This document shows positions 1 through 7,102 of a stretch of DNA of 27,820 nt, piece after piece; the stretch's first letter is position 1; each line of letters starts with the position of its first letter. The translations under genes and the position numbers were made by a program. A model generated the notes under the pieces. It saw only the letters and a program-made list of their open reading frames with translations. It searched no databases and was not told where the DNA came from. This DNA comes from Haloferacaceae archaeon (GTDB lineage Archaea; Halobacteriota; Halobacteria; Halobacteriales; Haloferacaceae): contig PWFE01000148.1 of NCBI GenBank assembly GCA_003554115.1, forward strand, positions 1 through 27,820. Reading direction: 5' to 3'.

Positions 1-185
1 AAGTTGATTTCTTCAACGACACTGGCGGCTACGGTTTCATTTCGACGGACGATTCTGACGACGATGTATTCTTCCACATGGAAGATGTCGGCGGCGAGGA
101 TCTGACTGAGGGCGAGGAGATTGAGTTCGATATCGAACAGTCTCCAAAAGGCCCACGAGCGAGTAACGTCGTTCGCACGAACTAA
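1..185 (+). CDS. cspA: Cold-shock domain protein, 5' end cut by window edge
   Basis: This is the last 60 or so codons of a CspA-type single-stranded nucleic-acid-binding protein; the reading frame begins at base 3 and stops with TAA at 183-185. Both RNA-binding motifs are visible: GGYGFIS (RNP1-like) and DVFFHM (RNP2-like). The rest (EGEEIEFDIEQ, then SPKGPRASNVV) follows the five-strand OB fold of the family. Only the first few residues seem to be missing, since the family is about 64 residues. Proteins of this type melt RNA structure and help transcription and translation. The start and promoter lie outside the window. A perfect hairpin follows the stop codon. Confidence 0.93.
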   Translation, partial: VDFFNDTGGYGFISTDDSDDDVFFHMEDVGGEDLTEGEEIEFDIEQSPKGPRASNVVRTN

Positions 186-197
186 TCCGACTACTGC

Positions 198-217
198 GTG
201 TCGACCTCGGTCGACAC
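198..217 (+). terminator. Perfect inverted repeat after cspA, likely terminator hairpin
   Basis: The arms GTGTCGACC and GGTCGACAC are exact complements separated by two bases, 13 bases after the csp stop codon, and are followed by a pyrimidine-rich stretch (cagtttcattttc). The position between convergent genes fits a 3' end. Each arm contains the GTCGAC word that is frequent throughout the window, so part of the symmetry may come from that bias. Confidence 0.5.
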
Positions 218-294
218 CTCACAGTTTCATTTTCAACACACAAGAACAACCGGCGAGCGCTGCGGCAGCGTAGTACGCAACCCAGACAGAGGGG

Positions 295-654
295 CTACTG
301 AGTAACGATGGCGTCTTCGTACGTTGCGACCGCCGAGAGAATCTCTTCGCGGTGGGGCTCCGAGACATCGTTCTGCGTGAGCGCGCGTGATAAGTATGAG
401 ACGACGAGATCAAAATCCTGTTTGGTGATATTGAGACCCGCGTGGGCAGCACGCATATCGCGTCCTGAGTAGTCGCTCGGACCGCCAGTGACCATGCTGA
501 GAAACGCGGTTTGGTGGTCTCTGAGCGCATCCATGTTTGTGTCGTCGAAGTACCCCTGTAGTTGATGGTCGTAGTAGACCATCTGATAGAAATCTTGGAC
601 AACAGAACGGAGTGCCTCTTGTCCACCAATCGCAGTATACAGCGAATCTGTCAC
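295..654 (-). CDS. Group 1 truncated haemoglobin
   Basis: A 119-residue 2-on-2 globin that binds haem and probably O2 or NO in the cytoplasm. It begins SLYTAIGGQEALRSVV like group 1 family members. It has the FYQMVYYD B helix with a Tyr near position 23 (distal side), the DHQTAFLSMVTGGP E-helix region, and the proximal His at about residue 71 in AAHAGLNI. The frame stays open upstream to a TTG at 750, but the extra 32 residues are unlike the family. A GTG at 652-654 gives the normal length, and a TATA-like CTATAGG sits about 27 nt before it, so I chose the GTG. It stands alone; the upstream neighbour is a decayed macro-domain gene. Physiological role (NO detoxification or O2 sensing) is not shown. 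Confidence 0.85.
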   Translation of the reverse strand: MTDSLYTAIGGQEALRSVVQDFYQMVYYDHQLQGYFDDTNMDALRDHQTAFLSMVTGGPSDYSGRDMRAAHAGLNITKQDFDLVVSYLSRALTQNDVSEPHREEILSAVATYEDAIVTQ

Positions 655-678
655 GGATTGTTGGTGTCGCTCAACGAG

Positions 679-692
679 CCTATAGCTATGGG
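679..692 (-). promoter_or_regulatory. TATA-like box of the globin gene
   Basis: On the minus strand the sequence reads CATAGCTATAGG. Its centre is about 27 nt upstream of the GTG at 654, the spacing of leaderless haloarchaeal promoters. It overlaps the last codons of the macro-domain pseudogene. Confidence 0.45.
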
Positions 693-1120
693 TTTGTGAT
701 TCGGTCGACAACAACCTGCAGTTGCTCGGAGTCGGTGTCGCTGTAGACAATCACCCGGACATCGATCAGCCCTGAGGGCTCACAGTCGCTGATTTCCGGC
801 GATTCTCACTCAACTCATCGGCTTGTTCGAGCGTGTTTCAGGTTGCTGTCCACTGCTGTCGGCGCTAGCCTTACTGCCGCCGTAGTGAGGCATGCGGCTT
901 CATAAATCACCGACGCCGCATCAAGTCCGTAGCAATCAGTGACCACAACCTTGTCGAGGTCGACTGGACCTTTGAGGCAGCTTCGGGGTACTCTGGTGGC
1001 CGGCACCACGCCGAAGCACAACAGCGCCGCCGTTTTGTATCCCAAACTAGTGCCAGCGGCGTTTGCCAGTACGTCCGCCTGTTGGACGGCGACATCACCC
1101 TGAATAGCGGTAATATCCAT
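686..1120 (-). pseudogene. Decayed macro-domain (ADP-ribose-binding) protein gene
   Basis: The ATG at 1120 opens MDITAIQGDVAVQQADVLANAAGTSL, a clear macro-domain start (the QGD and NAAGTSL ADP-ribose loops). After that the similarity jumps between frames: KGPVDLDKVVVTDCYGLDA in the first frame, MPHYGGSKASADS in another, NTLEQADELSE in a third, and finally LIDVRVIVYSDTDSEQL, which resembles the family's C-terminus, ending in TAG at 686-688. The region after GTSL that should carry the glycine-rich loop is scrambled, and the segment between ADEL and the C-terminal strand (LVLPALG type) is missing. Only 435 bases remain, against roughly 500-550 for an intact gene. Intact relatives bind or hydrolyse ADP-ribose. 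Family assignment is from remembered consensus; the frame jumps are directly visible. Confidence 0.75.
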
Positions 1121-1170
1121 ACAGTAGAGACAGCCTACAACGTCGCAACGACTGAATAGTTATATACTAC

Positions 1171-1653
1171 CTACTCAACACTGAACGGACTCTCGTCTTC
1201 CCGCCAGTTCCACCCCGGCAGCCGGGTCTGAAAACCCGCCGCAAGCGCGGCATCGAGATCGTCGACGCCCGCCTTTTCGCCCTCGGCACCATGCGTGTGG
1301 ACGTCCGCGAAATGGAACGTCGACTGTGCCAACAGTGCGAGCGGCTGGCCACCGGCGATAGTGGCGGCGAGTTCGCGGCCCAGAATTTCGTCGACGATGA
1401 AGCCCGGATAATCGTCCTCGACATCCAGATCTTTGAGCAGGCCAACATACCCGGCAACGTTGACTGCCACCTCGCCGTCGGCGAACACCCGGTCGACTTC
1501 CCGTTTATACGTGCCTTCGTTCACAGGGTCGACCTCCGTTTCGAAGAGGACGCCGAGCCGATCACGCGTGTCGTTGAGGATTGGGACAACGATCGGTGCA
1601 CGCTCGCGGACCCATTCGTACTCACGGTCGACGCGCTGTGGAGTCAGCTGCAT
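1171..1653 (-). CDS. Conserved haloarchaeal protein, function unknown
   Basis: A 160-residue soluble acidic protein that I recognise only as a haloarchaeal type, not as a characterised family. It has an N-terminal basic-acidic segment (RVDREYEWVRERAP), a central AVNVAGYVGLLKDLDVEDDYPGFIVDEILGREL stretch written here only as landmarks around residues 65-95, and a C-terminus rich in Trp and acidic residues (PGWNWREDESPF). There is no signal peptide, membrane segment or cysteine pair. The ATG at 1653 has a TATA-like element (TTATAAAA, minus strand) about 47 nt upstream, giving a leader of about 20 nt. It is divergent from fttA and shares the promoter region with it. Codon use matches its neighbours, so the gene is probably real. 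Confidence 0.8.
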   Translation of the reverse strand: MQLTPQRVDREYEWVRERAPIVVPILNDTRDRLGVLFETEVDPVNEGTYKREVDRVFADGEVAVNVAGYVGLLKDLDVEDDYPGFIVDEILGRELAATIAGGQPLALLAQSTFHFADVHTHGAEGEKAGVDDLDAALAAGFQTRLPGWNWREDESPFSVE

Positions 1654-1696
1654 ATCTGGGTCGAAACGTGCAGTTGACTTACGTGTTTGCGAAGGG

Positions 1697-1704
1697 TTTT
1701 ATAA
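1697..1704. promoter_or_regulatory. Near-symmetric TATA box shared by divergent genes
   Basis: The sequence ttttataa reads as a TATA element on both strands. For the minus-strand gene starting at 1653 it gives a leader of about 20 nt. For fttA it is the best TATA-like element in the gap and would give a leader of about 170 nt. No good box lies at the leaderless distance before 1899. Confidence 0.4.
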
Positions 1705-1898
1705 CACGGGTGGTTTAGAGCCGGGTAAGCGGGTTTTCGCTGTCTGTTCCCGCATTGCAGCTATCGGACAGTCTTTCGAGTATGTTCCATACCGACTCCC
1801 AGTATCGGCCGGCTCTCCAGCGAGAGATGGTTCGCTCGAGCCGCCGGTCAGTCGAACGGAGCCGACAGCACCGTCCCAGATTCGGATTTCTTTGAGTT
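1705..1898 (+). other. Long intergenic stretch before fttA, possible structured leader
   Basis: No open frame here is convincing. The stretch contains a short hairpin (CTCTC-CAGC-GAGAG near 1814-1827), flanked by CGGCTC and GAGCCG, which could form an enclosing stem, and a pyrimidine-rich run (gatttcttt) just before the ATG of fttA. These could make an RNA structure in a long 5' leader. This is inference from symmetry alone. Confidence 0.3.
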
Positions 1899-3827
1899 AT
1901 GAGTTCAGTAGACACGCAGCTTGACGAATTGAAAGCAGAGATCGACGCCGAAGTTCCAGCTGATATCACCGTCTCCGATGTCACCTACGAAGGCCCGGAG
2001 CTGGTGGTATACACGCCTCATCCAAAGCGATTCGCTCGCAACGGGGATCTGATCCGGAACCTCGCCAGTAAACTTCGCAAACGGATTACCGTCCGCCCGG
2101 ACCCCGAGGCGCTCTCGGCACCCAAGACCGCCGAAAAAGCGGTGCTGTCGGTGATCCCAGAAGAGGCCGGTGTCACCGATTTAGATTTCCACCAAGACAC
2201 CGGCGAGGTTGTCATCGAGGCCGAAAAACCCGGGATGGTGATCGGTCGACACGGCTCGACGCTCCGTGAGATCACCAAACAGGTCGGCTGGACACCTGAG
2301 GTCGTCCGCACGCCGCCGATCGAGTCCTCGACGGTCTCGAACGTCCGCAATTTTCTCAAACAGGAACGCGACGAACGCCGTGATATCCTCGAACGCGTGG
2401 GTCGACAGATCCACCGCGAGGAGATGGGCCGCGAGCAGTGGGTTCGGATCACCACGCTTGGGTGCTGTCGTGAAGTTGGCCGGGCGAGTTTTATTCTGTC
2501 GACCGCCGAAACCCGGATTCTGATCGACTGTGGCGACAAACCCGGTGCCGAAGGCGAAGTGCCGTACCTCCAAGTACCCGAAGCACTCGGTTCAGGGCCA
2601 AACTCTATCGACGCTGTGGTGCTGACCCACGCCCACCTCGATCACTCTGCACTCCTTCCGCTACTGTTCAAATACGGCTACGACGGGCCGATCTACTGTA
2701 CTGAACCAACTCGTGATCTGATGGGCCTCCTACAGTTAGACTATCTCGACGTGGCGGCCAAAGAGGGTCGGGCCCCACCGTACGAATCCGAGCAGGTCCG
2801 CGAGACAATCAAACACACGATCCCACTCGAATACGGCGACGTCACCGACATCGCACCCGATGTCAAAATCACGTTCCACAACGCGGGTCACATTCTCGGC
2901 TCGGCGGTCACCCACTTCCATATCGGCGACGGGATGTACAACGTCGCCTTCTCGGGCGATATTCACTACAAGGACACCCGGCTGTTCAACGGCGCAGTCA
3001 ACGACTTCCCACGGGTCGAGACGCTTGTGATGGAGTCGACGTACGGTGGTCGAAACGACTACCAAACGGATCAGAAAGATTCGGAAGAAAAACTAATCGA
3101 GGTGATCAACGACACCTACGACGACGGCGGCAAAGTGCTCATCCCTGCGTTCGCAGTCGGCCGCTCTCAGGAGATCATGCTCGTCCTCGAAGAGGCGATG
3201 CGAAGCGGCAAGATCCCGGAGATGCCGATCCACCTCGACGGAATGATCTGGGAGGCGACAGCGATCCACACCACCTATCCCGAATACCTTCGTGACGACC
3301 TCAGGGATCGAATCTTCCATGAGGACAAAAACCCCTTCTTGGCCGAGCAGTTCAATCACATTGACGCTGGCGAGGAAGAACGACAGGAAGTTGCTGATGG
3401 CGATCAGTGTATCATTCTGTCGACCTCAGGGATGGTCACCGGTGGCCCAATTATGTCGTGGCTGCGCCATATTGGCCCCGATCCGGACTCCAAGCTCGTG
3501 TTTGTCGGCTATCAGGCACAAGGAACGATGGGTCGACGCATCCAGAACGGCTGGGATGAGATTCCGATGAACGACAGCTACGGCAACGGTGGCCGATCGA
3601 GTTCGCTGAAGCTCAACCTCGGCGTCGAAACTGTCGACGGCTTTTCAGGCCACGCCGACCGCAAGGGGCTGATGGATTTCGTCGGCACAATGAACCCTCG
3701 GCCAGAAAAAGTCCTCTGTGTTCACGGCGACGAACGCTCGGTGCAAGATCTCTCGTCTGCACTCTATCACGAGTACAACATGCGGACGTTCGCACCGAAA
3801 AACCTCGAAACGTTCCGTTTTAAGTAA
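1899..3827 (+). CDS. fttA: FttA / aCPSF1, beta-CASP ribonuclease and transcription termination factor
   Basis: A 642-residue archaeal CPSF73 homologue. The first 150 or so residues carry two KH-type RNA-binding regions (note VIGRHGSTLREI near 111-122). Then come the metallo-beta-lactamase core and the beta-CASP insert. Visible metal and catalytic residues are HAHLDH at 244-249, His331 in GHILGSA, Asp354 in SGDIH, the MESTYGG motif, PAFAVGRSQE, and His609 in the C-terminal VHGDERS. Family knowledge: FttA cleaves nascent RNA at U-rich sites and releases RNA polymerase, so it sets 3' ends genome-wide. Length and motifs are complete. The ATG at 1899 gives the family N-terminus. It stands alone on its strand and converges on a zinc microprotein 19 bases downstream. 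Confidence 0.97.
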   Translation: MSSVDTQLDELKAEIDAEVPADITVSDVTYEGPELVVYTPHPKRFARNGDLIRNLASKLRKRITVRPDPEALSAPKTAEKAVLSVIPEEAGVTDLDFHQDTGEVVIEAEKPGMVIGRHGSTLREITKQVGWTPEVVRTPPIESSTVSNVRNFLKQERDERRDILERVGRQIHREEMGREQWVRITTLGCCREVGRASFILSTAETRILIDCGDKPGAEGEVPYLQVPEALGSGPNSIDAVVLTHAHLDHSALLPLLFKYGYDGPIYCTEPTRDLMGLLQLDYLDVAAKEGRAPPYESEQVRETIKHTIPLEYGDVTDIAPDVKITFHNAGHILGSAVTHFHIGDGMYNVAFSGDIHYKDTRLFNGAVNDFPRVETLVMESTYGGRNDYQTDQKDSEEKLIEVINDTYDDGGKVLIPAFAVGRSQEIMLVLEEAMRSGKIPEMPIHLDGMIWEATAIHTTYPEYLRDDLRDRIFHEDKNPFLAEQFNHIDAGEEERQEVADGDQCIILSTSGMVTGGPIMSWLRHIGPDPDSKLVFVGYQAQGTMGRRIQNGWDEIPMNDSYGNGGRSSSLKLNLGVETVDGFSGHADRKGLMDFVGTMNPRPEKVLCVHGDERSVQDLSSALYHEYNMRTFAPKNLETFRFK

Positions 3828-3846
3828 GTCGTCGACCCGCTGTCGG

Positions 3847-4017
3847 TTACCGAAGCTCTTTCCACTGTTTTTCGCAGTCCGGACAGCTCCGAACGGAGAA
3901 GACCTCATCCGGGTCGTTCGCCTTTTTGAGTTTCACATCACACTCACTGCACGTAATCCGACCGTAGCTATCCTTCTGCAATTCGCCATTTCGGAGGCCT
4001 TTTCGGGTCGACTTCAT
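3847..4017 (-). CDS. HVO_0758-family small zinc-finger protein
   Basis: A 56-residue protein starting MKSTRKGLRNGELQ, with two CxxC pairs: CSEC near 23-26 and CPDC near 45-48. They are spaced to hold one zinc ion in a zinc-ribbon fold. The start (basic, KGLR) and end (QWKELR) match the haloarchaeal family I know as HVO_0758; its function is unsettled. Many haloarchaeal zinc microproteins affect regulation or biofilm traits, but that cannot be read here. A TATA-like TTTTAATA (minus strand, 4041-4048) sits about 27 nt before the ATG, supporting a leaderless transcript. The gene converges on fttA. Confidence 0.88.
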   Translation of the reverse strand: MKSTRKGLRNGELQKDSYGRITCSECDVKLKKANDPDEVFSVRSCPDCEKQWKELR

Positions 4018-4040
4018 TGTCTTGCTGTATGAACGCCACT

Positions 4041-4048
4041 ATTAAAAC
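4041..4048 (-). promoter_or_regulatory. TATA box of the zinc-finger microprotein gene
   Basis: TTTTAATA on the minus strand, centred about 27 nt upstream of the ATG at 4017, which predicts a leaderless message. Confidence 0.55.
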
Positions 4049-4273
4049 CTCTTGGCTGTGGAAAACTGTTTGTTAACGAACACACAGCGATCCACCCACA
4101 TAGCAGCCACCCGCTTTTTGGTAGCCTCACCCTACCTAACTGGAGTCGCTACCTCACCGGTCCCAACGACGCTGCCAATCGAACCCGGAGCCGCTACAGA
4201 ACGCCTCTTGTGAGTCGAGTGGCGCTCGAAACCGAGGGCATATGTCCACAGAACTCATACTGATTATCGTTAA
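4049..4273. other. Divergent intergenic region, no gene seen
   Basis: I find no credible open frame or RNA gene. The promoter of the glycosyltransferase at 4274 must lie here, but the only TATA-like string at a suitable distance (gcatatgtc near 4239-4247) is weak. Confidence 0.4.
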
Positions 4274-5407
4274 ATGGAGTACGTCCAAGAGCCGATTACG
4301 ACGCTCCACGCGCTTGAAGATCCCTCTCCCAAGGCCCCGGTCGACCGGGCGGCGGTCGTCGTCCCGATGACCGAACGAGAGTACGGCGGACTGGCTGCCG
4401 AAGGCGTGCTTTCGGAGCTCACAGCCCTCGATCCGGGGCGGGTCGTGGTCCCACTCCGAGCCCCACCCGAGACGGTCGAGCCATTCTGTGAGTGGCTCGA
4501 TAGCTTTGATCTCTCCGTTGAAGTGCTGTGGTGCAGTGGCCCGCGCCTCAACGATCTGTTGGTCGACTACGGTCTCAACGGCGACGCCGGCAAAGGGCGA
4601 GATATGTGGCTCGCGCTCGGTCAGGTGCTCGACAGCGAGTACGTCGTCTGCCATGATGCCGATACCAAAACCTACGACCGCTCGTACGTGCCGCGCCTGC
4701 TGTTCCCGCTTGAACACGGCCACACGTTCTCGAAGGGCTACTACGCCCGTGTCGAGAACAATCGATTGTATGGACGGCTGTTCCGACTGTTTTACGCGCC
4801 GCTCGTACAAGCGCTGGCGGCCGAACACGACGCGGCCGTACTGCGGTATCTCGCGGCGTTCCGCTATGCGCTGGCCGGCGAGTTCGCCGCAACTGGTGAA
4901 CTCGTCTCAAAGCTCCGTGTTCAGCGGTCGTGGGGTCTCGAAGTCGGCACGTTAGGAGATGCCTACTCTCATGCCGGCTTTGACCATACCGCGCAGGTCG
5001 ACCTTGGGGCGTACGAACACGACCACCGGGCGGTCAGTGGCCCCGCAGGCCTTTCAGAGATGAGCAGCGCGGTCGGTGACGCCCTGTTTCGAGTACTTGA
5101 CGATCATGGCATCGACCCAGACTACGAGACGGTAGTCGACCGCTATCGGACCCTCGCAAACGGGTTCGTCGACAAGTATGCGGTCGATGCAGCCTACAAT
5201 GGGCTCTCATACGACCGGTGTGACGAGCGTGCGCAGGTTGCCGCCTACAGCGAGACAATTGACCCGCCAGGTGTCGACAGCCGACTACCGGCATGGTGTG
5301 AGGCATCGATCACACCACAGGCGGTTGCCGACGCCGCCGCCGCTGATCTGAGGGCGGCGGCCGACCCGTCGGTGCGCCGTGCCGATCACGCCGAACGGAG
5401 TCAGTAA
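4274..5407 (+). CDS. GT81-like glycosyltransferase, glucosyl- or mannosyl-3-phosphoglycerate synthase type
   Basis: A 377-residue cytoplasmic GT-A fold enzyme without a signal peptide or membrane segment. The nucleotide-sugar and metal-binding DAD motif is at 128-130 (CHDADTKTY). It is followed by FSKGYYARVENNRLYGRL, the FxKGYY block of GpgS/MPGS-type enzymes, then a LAGEFAATGEL segment and WGLEVGTLGD, which resemble the acceptor and His/metal region of GT81. Such enzymes move a sugar from an NDP donor to 3-phosphoglycerate, giving a precursor of glucosylglycerate or mannosylglycerate solutes. The exact sugar and acceptor are inferred. The partner phosphatase usual for that pathway is not adjacent. 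It heads a tandem with the genes at 5463 and 5979. Confidence 0.8.
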   Translation: MEYVQEPITTLHALEDPSPKAPVDRAAVVVPMTEREYGGLAAEGVLSELTALDPGRVVVPLRAPPETVEPFCEWLDSFDLSVEVLWCSGPRLNDLLVDYGLNGDAGKGRDMWLALGQVLDSEYVVCHDADTKTYDRSYVPRLLFPLEHGHTFSKGYYARVENNRLYGRLFRLFYAPLVQALAAEHDAAVLRYLAAFRYALAGEFAATGELVSKLRVQRSWGLEVGTLGDAYSHAGFDHTAQVDLGAYEHDHRAVSGPAGLSEMSSAVGDALFRVLDDHGIDPDYETVVDRYRTLANGFVDKYAVDAAYNGLSYDRCDERAQVAAYSETIDPPGVDSRLPAWCEASITPQAVADAAAADLRAAADPSVRRADHAERSQ

Positions 5408-5462
5408 GAGTTGATACCGACCGAGCGACAGACCGATACGTCGGCCGCTCGCAGGCGTTGAT

Positions 5463-5954
5463 ATGTCGAGTACACACGACGAGTTGGCGGGCGTCGTCGA
5501 CTTATTTGGCGCGCTGACACATACGGAGCTTGCGGCGGCACTCGGCGAACTCGCTTTCAAGCAGGGCAAAGACGTCGACGAAGCCGCACTAGACGCCGAG
5601 ATCGATACAGCCATCACGGCCTACGCGCTGGTCGAATACGAGCCAGCCGACAGCAGCCACTCGGAATACACTGAGACACTGATCGCTGTCGGGCCAACAG
5701 CGTTTCCCAGCCTCCCGCCGAACGCCGAAGACCTTCCGCATATTCTCGACTACGAGCGTCGGTCGGTCGACCGCGAACGACTCGCCACGCAAGTTAGGAA
5801 GCGACTAACCGCCGAAGCAAGTGCCGCAGTCGAGGCCGACGAGACTGACCGAGCCGCCGAGTTACTCGATGTTGCCTACGATATCGAGATGTGGGTTCCG
5901 GTCGAAACCGGCGACATTCGAGCAAAGCTGACAACGGTCCTCCCGCAAGATTAA
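5463..5954 (+). CDS. Conserved haloarchaeal protein (DUF7109-like), function unknown
   Basis: A 163-residue, very acidic, mostly helical protein. The N-terminal DELAGVVDLFGALTHTELAAALGELAF looks like a small helix-turn-helix-like helical bundle (landmark around residues 6-33). The middle carries VGPTAFPSLPPNAEDLPHIL, and the C-terminus has repeated short helices with AVEADETDRAAELLDVAYD. It has no cysteines, membrane segment or catalytic signature. I recall this as a haloarchaeal family (DUF7109) seen beside such glycosyltransferase and Nudix genes, but cannot confirm the number. It starts 55 bases after the glycosyltransferase stop and ends 24 bases before the Nudix gene, so co-transcription is likely. 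Confidence 0.75.
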   Translation: MSSTHDELAGVVDLFGALTHTELAAALGELAFKQGKDVDEAALDAEIDTAITAYALVEYEPADSSHSEYTETLIAVGPTAFPSLPPNAEDLPHILDYERRSVDRERLATQVRKRLTAEASAAVEADETDRAAELLDVAYDIEMWVPVETGDIRAKLTTVLPQD

Positions 5955-5978
5955 GACGACACCGTCCAACGGGGAGGT

Positions 5979-6578
5979 ATGGACCTGTCGGGCCTCGGCC
6001 GCTATTCGCCATCGCGGCTGGACGCCGCAGACCGCGAGGCGGCGGTGCTTGCGCCCATCATCCAGCAGAGCGACCGCTATGAGATTCTCTTTACCAAGCG
6101 CTCGGAGCATCTCGGAACGCATCCGGGCCAGATGAGTTTTCCCGGCGGTGGCCGCGAACCCGAAGACAGAGACCTCCAAGAGACCGCCCTGCGAGAGGCC
6201 AACGAGGAGATCGGACTTGCTCCATACGAAGCTGAAATTATCGGCGCGGTCGACGACAAAGAAACCGTCACCCGGTATCTCGTCCGCCCGTTTGTCGGCC
6301 TTATCCCTGACCGCGAGTACACGCGCGACGAGTACGAGGTCGCCGAGATCGTTCGATTAGGCGTCGACGAGCTCACTAATCGCAAAAACTACGAATCTGA
6401 GTATCGCGAACACCCCGAGTACGGCCCGCTCCGGATTCACTTCTTTCACGTCGACGGCTACACTGTTTGGGGCGCAACTGGCGAAATGCTGGCGCAGTTT
6501 CTTGAACTTACAACTGACTGGGAGATTCCATTGGAGGTCGACCGGGTTGCCGATCCTGATGCCGAGTTACCGATCTAA
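5979..6578 (+). CDS. Nudix hydrolase of the CoA pyrophosphatase type
   Basis: A 199-residue enzyme. The Nudix box lies near residues 57-80 with REANEEIGL carrying the metal-binding glutamates (Arg72-Glu73, Glu76-Glu77). Directly before it is the LFTKRSEHLGTHPGQMSFPGG block, the UPF0035 extension of CoA-cleaving Nudix enzymes (NUDT7, YeaB). These split CoA and its derivatives into 4'-phosphopantetheine and 3',5'-ADP. The first glutamate of the textbook Nudix box is not at the standard spacing, which I believe is also true of YeaB-type enzymes. It is last in the tandem started by the glycosyltransferase. Its stop overlaps the stop of the convergent Hsp20 gene by 4 bases, so the two messages would share complementary 3' ends. 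Confidence 0.88.
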   Translation: MDLSGLGRYSPSRLDAADREAAVLAPIIQQSDRYEILFTKRSEHLGTHPGQMSFPGGGREPEDRDLQETALREANEEIGLAPYEAEIIGAVDDKETVTRYLVRPFVGLIPDREYTRDEYEVAEIVRLGVDELTNRKNYESEYREHPEYGPLRIHFFHVDGYTVWGATGEMLAQFLELTTDWEIPLEVDRVADPDAELPI

Positions 6579-7102
6579 GATTCTGATTTTTCGGCGTCGT
6601 CTTCGGCACCGTCTTCGATATCGATCTTGGTGGTATCGGCATCGTCCGCATCCGAATCGGGTCGGTTGGGATCGTCAGTGTCGGCCGACTCGTCGGTCAC
6701 GGCGACAGTTTTTGCGCTTTCGGCTTTCGGCACTCTGACCTGTAGTGTTCCCGAGCGGGTGAGCGTGGCCGCAGGGTCGACGTTCGAGGCGGAGATACTG
6801 GCGTCGTCAGGGAACTGCGCGGTCCCAGAAAGCGTCAGCCCACGGCCGGGGAACCGCATCTCGAAGCCCTCGTAGAACTCCCGAAAGCGGTCGATTCGAA
6901 CTTCGAGTTCGTTGTCCATGAACTTGACCTGAATGTCGTCTTTCGTCGCGCCGGGGGCATCGAAAACGACGAGATACGCCTCGTCAGTCTCCAGCAAATC
7001 GTAGGCCAGTGGTTTGCGTTCTTGGACCTGTCCGATTCCTCGTCCGACCCGTTCGAGCACCGTGTTGACCGCTTGGCGGCCGTATGTTTTGAGCTTCGTC
7101 AT
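6575..7102 (-). CDS. Hsp20 / alpha-crystallin family small heat-shock protein
   Basis: A 175-residue ATP-independent holdase chaperone. The alpha-crystallin domain spans about residues 33-127 (YDLLETDEAYLVVFDAPGA at its start, written as a landmark). It ends in the family signature SGTLQVRVPK, equivalent to GxLxVxxPK. A tail of nearly 50 residues made mostly of Asp, Glu and Ser follows, lacking a clear IXI motif. That is a halophilic adaptation but longer than in most Hsp20 proteins. The start codon overlaps the stop of the zinc microprotein upstream (ATGA), so translation is likely coupled. Its 3' end overlaps the Nudix gene. Confidence 0.92.
   Translation of the reverse strand: MTKLKTYGRQAVNTVLERVGRGIGQVQERKPLAYDLLETDEAYLVVFDAPGATKDDIQVKFMDNELEVRIDRFREFYEGFEMRFPGRGLTLSGTAQFPDDASISASNVDPAATLTRSGTLQVRVPKAESAKTVAVTDESADTDDPNRPDSDADDADTTKIDIEDGAEDDAEKSES

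Noticed and set aside
655..750. N-terminal extension of the globin from a TTG
   Set aside because: Overlaps the pseudogene end and its promoter; the GTG at 654 gives the family length.
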